The translations under genes were made by a program, and so were the position numbers. This document shows, in pieces, positions 59,623-64,000 of a DNA stretch of 64,000 nt. A model generated the notes under the pieces. That model was given only the letters and a program-made list of their open reading frames with translations, was not told where the DNA came from and ran no database searches. The stretch comes from Actinomycetes bacterium (GTDB lineage: Bacteria; Actinomycetota; Actinomycetes; DATJPE01). Position 1 is the stretch's first letter, and each line of letters starts with the position of its first letter. The stretch spans positions 121,657-185,656 of the forward strand of contig DATJPE010000029.1 in the NCBI GenBank assembly GCA_035506535.1, in the 5' to 3' direction.

Positions 59623-60344
59623 GTCGACTCCGCGGCGTCGACGTAGCGGAGCCCCTTCTCCGCGAGCCGCTCGCGCATGCCGTAGATGTCCAGCCCCAGC
59701 TCGCCGGCGGCGAGGCGGGCCCGCTTGGAGGCCTCGTTCGCCTCGCGCGCGCGGGCCTTCTCCAGTACCGCCGCGGCGTCCTCACGGGGGACGGCCACCA
59801 CGCCGTCGTCGTCGGCCACGATCACGTCCCCGGGACGTACCCGCACGCCCGCGACGACGATGGGCACCTGGACGTCGCCGGGGGTCTCCTTGACCGTGCC
59901 CTGGGCGCAGATCGCCTTGGCCCACACCGGGAAGCGCATCTCGGTCAGCGTGGCGACATCGCGGACCCCGGCATCGATGACCAGTCCACGGACGCCGTGG
60001 GCGCGCAGGCTCTCGGCCAGCAGGTCGCCCAGGTAACCGTCGTCACAGGGGCTGGTGGGGGTCACCACGAGCACGTCACCGGGCCGGGCCTGCTCGACGG
60101 CCACGTGGATGGCCCAGTTGTCACCGGGGGCGACCGTGCACGTCAGCGCGGTGCCGCCGACGCGGATCGGGCGGTAGATGGGGCGCAGCCGGTGGTGGAG
60201 GAGGCCGGTGCGGCCCTGCGCCTCGTGGACCGTCGCGCTGCCGCACTCGGCGAGGGCGTCCACCACGGCCAGGTCGGCTCGCGGGGTGTTGCGGACGACG
60301 ACGGGCACCGGGCGATCCTCTCCACCGAGACTGGTGAGGCTCAC
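59619..60344 (-). CDS. ligK: LigK, 4-carboxy-4-hydroxy-2-oxoadipate aldolase/oxaloacetate decarboxylase
   Basis: A 241-residue RraA-fold class II aldolase producing pyruvate and oxaloacetate. The metal/catalytic segment is [53 protein letters not shown] ends the fold. It is the first gene of the lig operon, with the operator upstream and gene pairs in the order of the pathway reversed. Starts at ATG 60344. Confidence 0.92.
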   Translation of the reverse strand: MSLTSLGGEDRPVPVVVRNTPRADLAVVDALAECGSATVHEAQGRTGLLHHRLRPIYRPIRVGGTALTCTVAPGDNWAIHVAVEQARPGDVLVVTPTSPCDDGYLGDLLAESLRAHGVRGLVIDAGVRDVATLTEMRFPVWAKAICAQGTVKETPGDVQVPIVVAGVRVRPGDVIVADDDGVVAVPREDAAAVLEKARAREANEASKRARLAAGELGLDIYGMRERLAEKGLRYVDAAEST

Positions 60345-60378
60345 CTTCCCAATCCGGTCGCCGAAGGGATACGGTGCG

Positions 60379-60395
60379 CTTCCGTCAGACGGAAG
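60379..60395. promoter_or_regulatory. 17-bp palindromic operator, lig/iclR divergent promoter
   Basis: CTTCCGTCAGACGGAAG is a perfect inverted repeat around a central A. It lies 35 nt before ligK and 27 nt before the IclR start, placing it over both promoters. The same frame (CTTCC-N7-GGAAG) occurs before pobA. Confidence 0.75.
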
Positions 60396-60421
60396 TCGAC
60401 CTGGAGGGGGAGTCTAGTCCC

Positions 60422-61165
60422 GTGGCCGAGGGGTCGCGCCCGTCGGTGACCGCCCGGGTCCTCGCCCTGCTGGACGGCTTCGACGCCGACCGGCCGCGAC
60501 TGACCCTGACCGAGCTGGCCGCCGCCGCCGGGATGCCGCTGTCGACCGCGCACCGGCTGGTCGGCGAGCTCCAGGCGTGGGGCGCGCTCGAGCGTGACGA
60601 CGAGGGGCGCTACGTCGTCGGCCGCCGGCTGTGGCAGCTGGGGACGCTCGCCCCGGTCCAGCGTGAGCTGCGCGAGGCCTCCCTGCCCGCCATGCAGGAC
60701 GTCTACGAGGCCACCCACGAGAACGTCCACCTCGCGGTGCGCCAGGGCCGCTCGGCGCTCTACGTCGAGCGCATCCACGGGCGCGCGTCGGTCCCGCTCG
60801 TGAGCCGAGCCGGTGTCCCGCTGCCCCTGCACGCGACCGGTGTGGGCAAGGTGCTGCTGGCCTGGGCACCGCGGGAGGTCCTCGACGACTGCCTCGCGGA
60901 CCTGCAGCCGGTCACCCGCTACACCGTCACCGAGCGCGGCCGGCTGCTGCGCGAGCTCGCGCAGGTGCGCCGGCAGGGCTACGCGCGCACGGTCGAGGAG
61001 ATGAGCCTCGGCACCTGCTCGGTCGCGGTCCCCGTTCTCGACGTGCACGACAGCGTCGTCGCCTCCCTCGGGCTCGTGACCAGCACGGTCCGTCGGGACA
61101 TGGCCCGCTTCGTCCCCGCCCTGCGGGTGGCCGCCGCCTCGATCACCCGGCGGATGGCGGCCTGA
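60422..61165 (+). CDS. IclR family regulator of pobA/lig genes (PobR-like)
   Basis: A 247-residue IclR protein: HTH SVTARVLALLDGFDADRPRLTLTELAAAAGMPLSTAHRLVGEL, then effector domain with HENVHLAVRQGRSALYVERIHG and GVGKVLLAWAPREVLDD. GTG at 60422 is chosen because the frame's other start (60374) lies inside the operator and a GGGGGAG ribosome site precedes 60422. Divergent from ligK and 71 nt from pobA, it is the likely controller of both; the ligand may be 4-hydroxybenzoate or protocatechuate. Confidence 0.9.
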   Translation: MAEGSRPSVTARVLALLDGFDADRPRLTLTELAAAAGMPLSTAHRLVGELQAWGALERDDEGRYVVGRRLWQLGTLAPVQRELREASLPAMQDVYEATHENVHLAVRQGRSALYVERIHGRASVPLVSRAGVPLPLHATGVGKVLLAWAPREVLDDCLADLQPVTRYTVTERGRLLRELAQVRRQGYARTVEEMSLGTCSVAVPVLDVHDSVVASLGLVTSTVRRDMARFVPALRVAAASITRRMAA

Positions 61166-61177
61166 CCGGACAGCGAC

Positions 61178-61194
61178 CTTCCACTGGACGGAAG
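61178..61194. promoter_or_regulatory. IclR operator copy upstream of pobA
   Basis: CTTCCACTGGACGGAAG keeps the outer CTTCC/GGAAG arms and the GGAC core of the 60379 palindrome, with the same 17-bp length. It lies 42 nt before pobA. Confidence 0.65.
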
Positions 61195-61236
61195 GAGCGT
61201 CTTGCCCGGTCGCTGCGCCGCCCCGAGCATCGGCGC

Positions 61237-62424
61237 ATGCGCACCCAGGTCGCCATCATCGGTTCGGGTCCCTCAGGTCTGCTGCTGTCGCAGATCCTCG
61301 CCAAGCACGGCGTCGAGTCGCTGATCGTCGAGAACCGGTCGCGCGAGTACGTGGAGGCGCGCATCCGCGCCGGCGTCATCGAGCACGGCGCGGTCGACGT
61401 CCTCACCGAGTACGGCGTCGGGGACCGCCTGCACAAGGAGGGGCTGCGACACGACGGCATCTACCTGCAGTGGCCGGGGGAGCGCCATCGGGTCGACTTC
61501 GTCGACACGTGCGGTCACTCGGTCTGGGTCTACGGCCAGACCGAGCTCACCAAGGACCTGATCAACGCCCGCCAGGCCGACGGCCAGCAGATCTTCTGGG
61601 AGGTGTCGGACACCGCGATCCACGACGCCGACACCGTCCACCCGCGCGTGAGCTTCGTCGACTCCGCGGGCCGGGCCCAGACCATCGAGGCCGACTACGT
61701 CGCAGGCTGTGACGGGTTCCACGGCGTGAGCCGTCCGAGCATCCCGGAGGACGTACGGACCGTCCGGGAGCGCATCTACCCCTTCGCCTGGCTCGGGATC
61801 CTCGCCGAGGTCGCGCCCTCGACCGACGAGCTGATCTACGCGCTGCACCCGGACGGGTTCGCCCTGCACAGCATGCGCTCGGACACCATCAGCCGGCTGT
61901 ACCTGCAGGTCCCCCCCGACGAGGACCTCGCCGCATGGTCCGACGACCGCATCTGGGAGGGCCTCTCGACCCGCTTCGCGCTCGACGGCTGGACCCTTCG
62001 GCCCGGACCGATCGTCGACCGCTCGATCACCCCGATGCGCAGCTTCGTCAGCGCGCCGATGCGCTGGGGCCGGCTCTTCCTCGCCGGAGACGCCTCGCAC
62101 ATCGTCCCCCCGACCGGCGCCAAGGGGCTGAACCTGGCCATCGCCGACGTCAAGCGGCTGGGGACAGCTCTCACGCGCGCGGTCCAGGACGGCAAGGACG
62201 ACCTGCTCGACCGTTACTCCGACGACGCGCTCGAACGGGTATGGCAGTCGACCCACTTCTCGTGGTGGATGACCTCGATGCTGCACACGCCGCCTCCCGA
62301 CGACCCCGACCGCGACTTCCTGCTGCAGATGCAGCTCACCCAGCTGCGCTACGTCACCACGTCGCGCGCGGCGGCGACCGGCGTCGCGGAGAACTACACC
62401 GGCTCGGTGCTGGCCTACCCGTGA
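61237..62424 (+). CDS. pobA: PobA, 4-hydroxybenzoate 3-monooxygenase
   Basis: A 395-residue FAD monooxygenase converting 4-hydroxybenzoate to protocatechuate. FAD motifs are VAIIGSGPSGLLLSQIL, VAGCDGFHGVSRPSIP and GDASHIVPPTGAKGLNLAIAD; ARIRAGVIEHGAVDVL is the substrate-site loop, and length fits the family (about 394). Residues 33-38 read NRSREY where the NADPH-type Pseudomonas enzyme has RQTPDY, so coenzyme preference may differ. Its product feeds LigAB directly. Confidence 0.95.
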   Translation: MRTQVAIIGSGPSGLLLSQILAKHGVESLIVENRSREYVEARIRAGVIEHGAVDVLTEYGVGDRLHKEGLRHDGIYLQWPGERHRVDFVDTCGHSVWVYGQTELTKDLINARQADGQQIFWEVSDTAIHDADTVHPRVSFVDSAGRAQTIEADYVAGCDGFHGVSRPSIPEDVRTVRERIYPFAWLGILAEVAPSTDELIYALHPDGFALHSMRSDTISRLYLQVPPDEDLAAWSDDRIWEGLSTRFALDGWTLRPGPIVDRSITPMRSFVSAPMRWGRLFLAGDASHIVPPTGAKGLNLAIADVKRLGTALTRAVQDGKDDLLDRYSDDALERVWQSTHFSWWMTSMLHTPPPDDPDRDFLLQMQLTQLRYVTTSRAAATGVAENYTGSVLAYP

Positions 62425-62428
62425 CGCC

Positions 62429-64000
62429 CTAGTGCCGGGCGAGGATCTCCCGGACCGGGGCTGAGGAGGGCAGCGTGCCGTAGCCGTGGCCCCGGTCCTC
62501 ACCCAGCCGGGCGGCGATGAAGGTGTCGCTGACGGCGCGCGGGCTGAAGCGCGCCAGCAGCGACGCCTGCAGGGCGAGCGCCATCGCCTCGACCAGCGCC
62601 CGAGCCTGGCGCTCGGCGAGCTCGGGACCAGCCGTCGAGGTCCGGCGCATGAGGTCGCGGACGCTGTCGAGGTGCGCGTCCAGGGTCGGGTGGTGGCCTC
62701 GGGCACGCGACACCTCGACGTCGAAGGCTGCCGCCGACTCCGGCTCGCGATGCAGCGCTCGCAGTACGTCGAGCGCTATCACGTTGCCCGAGCCCTCCCA
62801 CACGGCCATGACCGGCTGCTCCCGATAGCGGCGGGCGAGCGGGAACTCCTCGCAGTAGCCGTTGCCGCCCAGGCACTCCAGCGCCTCGTAGGCGTGGTGC
62901 GGCCCGCGCTTGCAGATCCAGTACTTGGCCACCGCGGTGGCCAGGCGGCGGAAGGCCGCCTCGCCGTCGCGGCCCACGCCGTCGTGCGCCCGCGCGAGAC
63001 GTACCGCGGTGACCGTCGCCGCCTCGGACTCCAGCGCGAGGTCGGCGAGGACCGCTGCCATCGCCGGCTGATCGACGAGCCGGCGCCCGAAGGCGCTGCG
63101 GTGACGCGCGTGCCACAACGCCTCCGCGACGCTCTGACGCATGCCGGCCGCCGTGCCGAGGACGCAGTCCAACCGGGTGCGGTTGACCATCTCGATGATG
63201 GTGCGCACGCCGCGGCCCGGCTCGCCGACCAGGACCGCCGACGTGGCGTCCAGCTCGATCTCGGCGGAGGCGTTCGCGCGGTTGCCGAGCTTGTCCTTCA
63301 GTCGCTGGATGCGAAAGACGTTGCGTGAGCCGTCGGGGAGCACCCGGGGGAGCAGGAAGCAGGACAGTCCCTCGCCGCCCGGTCCGCTCGCCTGGGCGAG
63401 CACGAGGAAGGCATCCGACATCGGCGCCGAGCAGAACCACTTGTGGCCGGTCAGCAGGTACTCCGCACCGGGGCCACCGCGGCTCGTGGGGAGCGCCCGC
63501 GTCGTGTTCGCCCGTACGTCGGAGCCGCCCTGCTTCTCGGTCATCGCCATACCGAGGATCGCGGAGGCCTTCGCGCCGCTGCCCAGGTCGGGGTCGTAGT
63601 CGCGGGAGTACAGCCTCGGCAGCCACACCTCGGCCAGCTCCGGCTGCAGGGCGAGGGTCGGGACCGCGGCATGGGTCATGGAGACCGGGCACGCGTGCCC
63701 GGGCTCCACCTGGGCGAACAGCATGAACGCCGCCGCCCGGGCGACGTTGGCCCCCGACCGGGGGTCGGCCCACGCCGCGGTGTGGGCTCCGTGCCGTACC
63801 GCGTCTCCCAGGACACGGTGGTAACCGGGGTGGTAGTCCACGTCGTCGACGCGGTGGCCCCACCGGTCGAAGGTCCGTAGCACCGGGGGGTAGGTGTTGG
63901 CGAGGACCGCGTCCCGCTGGAAGGACTCGCTCCCGACCAGACGGCCGACGGCGTGCAGCTCCTCCAGCGCCCATCCGGCGTCGTGGCGCTGGACGGCCTC
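62429..64000 (-). CDS. Acyl-CoA dehydrogenase, AidB-like, truncated at window edge
   Basis: At least 523 residues, open at the window's right edge. FAD/acyl pattern: MTEKQGGSDVRANTT, GHKWFCSAPMSDAFLVLAQ, IQRLKDKLGNRANASAEIEL, VNRTRLDCVLGTAAGMR and ECLGGNGYCEEFPLARRYREQPVMAVWEGSGNVIALDVLRAL, the last being typical of AidB rather than short-chain dehydrogenases. The Glu of WEGSGN stands near the usual catalytic base position. AidB proteins protect DNA from alkylation, though actinomycete relatives may be catabolic. Converges on pobA with a 4-nt gap. Confidence 0.88.
   Translation of the reverse strand, partial: EAVQRHDAGWALEELHAVGRLVGSESFQRDAVLANTYPPVLRTFDRWGHRVDDVDYHPGYHRVLGDAVRHGAHTAAWADPRSGANVARAAAFMLFAQVEPGHACPVSMTHAAVPTLALQPELAEVWLPRLYSRDYDPDLGSGAKASAILGMAMTEKQGGSDVRANTTRALPTSRGGPGAEYLLTGHKWFCSAPMSDAFLVLAQASGPGGEGLSCFLLPRVLPDGSRNVFRIQRLKDKLGNRANASAEIELDATSAVLVGEPGRGVRTIIEMVNRTRLDCVLGTAAGMRQSVAEALWHARHRSAFGRRLVDQPAMAAVLADLALESEAATVTAVRLARAHDGVGRDGEAAFRRLATAVAKYWICKRGPHHAYEALECLGGNGYCEEFPLARRYREQPVMAVWEGSGNVIALDVLRALHREPESAAAFDVEVSRARGHHPTLDAHLDSVRDLMRRTSTAGPELAERQARALVEAMALALQASLLARFSPRAVSDTFIAARLGEDRGHGYGTLPSSAPVREILARH

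Overview
The window is a very GC-rich chromosomal segment with strongly GC-biased third codon positions, many GTG starts and dense 1-8 nt gene overlaps. The F420/FMN luciferase-like oxidoreductases, an Ig-YkuD lipoprotein L,D-transpeptidase, IcmF and DinB/DUF664 point to an actinomycete. A Nocardioides- or Pseudonocardia-like host is plausible, but the genus is not determined. No tRNA, rRNA, CRISPR array, insertion sequence or phage gene was seen, and no gene-free stretch exceeds 300 bases.

Region 1 (1-16.9 kb) holds general genes: a truncated DinB-family protein, an L,D-transpeptidase lipoprotein, a MarR/ABC-2 efflux operon with a palindromic operator, a second MarR with a DHA2-type efflux pump (a 17-bp triple repeat lies in the pump's leader), and divergent icmF (fused isobutyryl-CoA mutase) across a 22-bp palindrome. 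Next come aldose 1-epimerase, a packed four-gene operon (two PLP decarboxylases flanking a CocE-like hydrolase and a VOC protein) and two small orphan genes.

Region 2 (17-36 kb) is a catabolic island of uncharacterised hydrolases, short-chain dehydrogenases, flavoenzymes and a type I extradiol dioxygenase, with a local IclR regulator. Four intergenic regions share a previously unremarked motif (core GAAA-N5-TTTC next to ACAGAGCGAG), suggesting a local regulon that ties several divergent operons together. The 27.6-35.3 kb operon (SDR, bicovalent-type FAD oxidase, flavin monooxygenase, extradiol dioxygenase, SDR, C-C-hydrolase-like protein, cyclase) looks like an undescribed ring-cleavage pathway.

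Region 3 (36.2-47 kb) is a GntR-controlled operon with a fumarylacetoacetase-fold hydrolase, an MhpA-type aromatic hydroxylase, a complete branched-chain-type ABC importer whose two permeases are fused, an SDR, an NTF2-like protein and an MFS exporter. Its 3' end overlaps that of the next, convergent operon.

Region 4 (47-62.4 kb) is a likely 13-kb operon encoding the whole protocatechuate 4,5-cleavage pathway (ligK, ligU, ligJ, ligI, ligA, ligB, ligC). Downstream lie a luciferase-like enzyme, a FAH-fold protein and a CoA-dependent module (enoyl-CoA hydratase, acetoacetyl-CoA-synthetase-like ligase, hydroxyacyl dehydrogenase, amidohydrolase). It is divergent from an IclR (PobR-like) gene and pobA. 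The same CTTCC-N7-GGAAG operator sits before the lig/IclR divergence and before pobA. Read together, a side-chain-bearing phenolic acid could be shortened to 4-hydroxybenzoate, hydroxylated by PobA to protocatechuate and degraded to pyruvate and oxaloacetate. The window closes with a truncated AidB-like acyl-CoA dehydrogenase.
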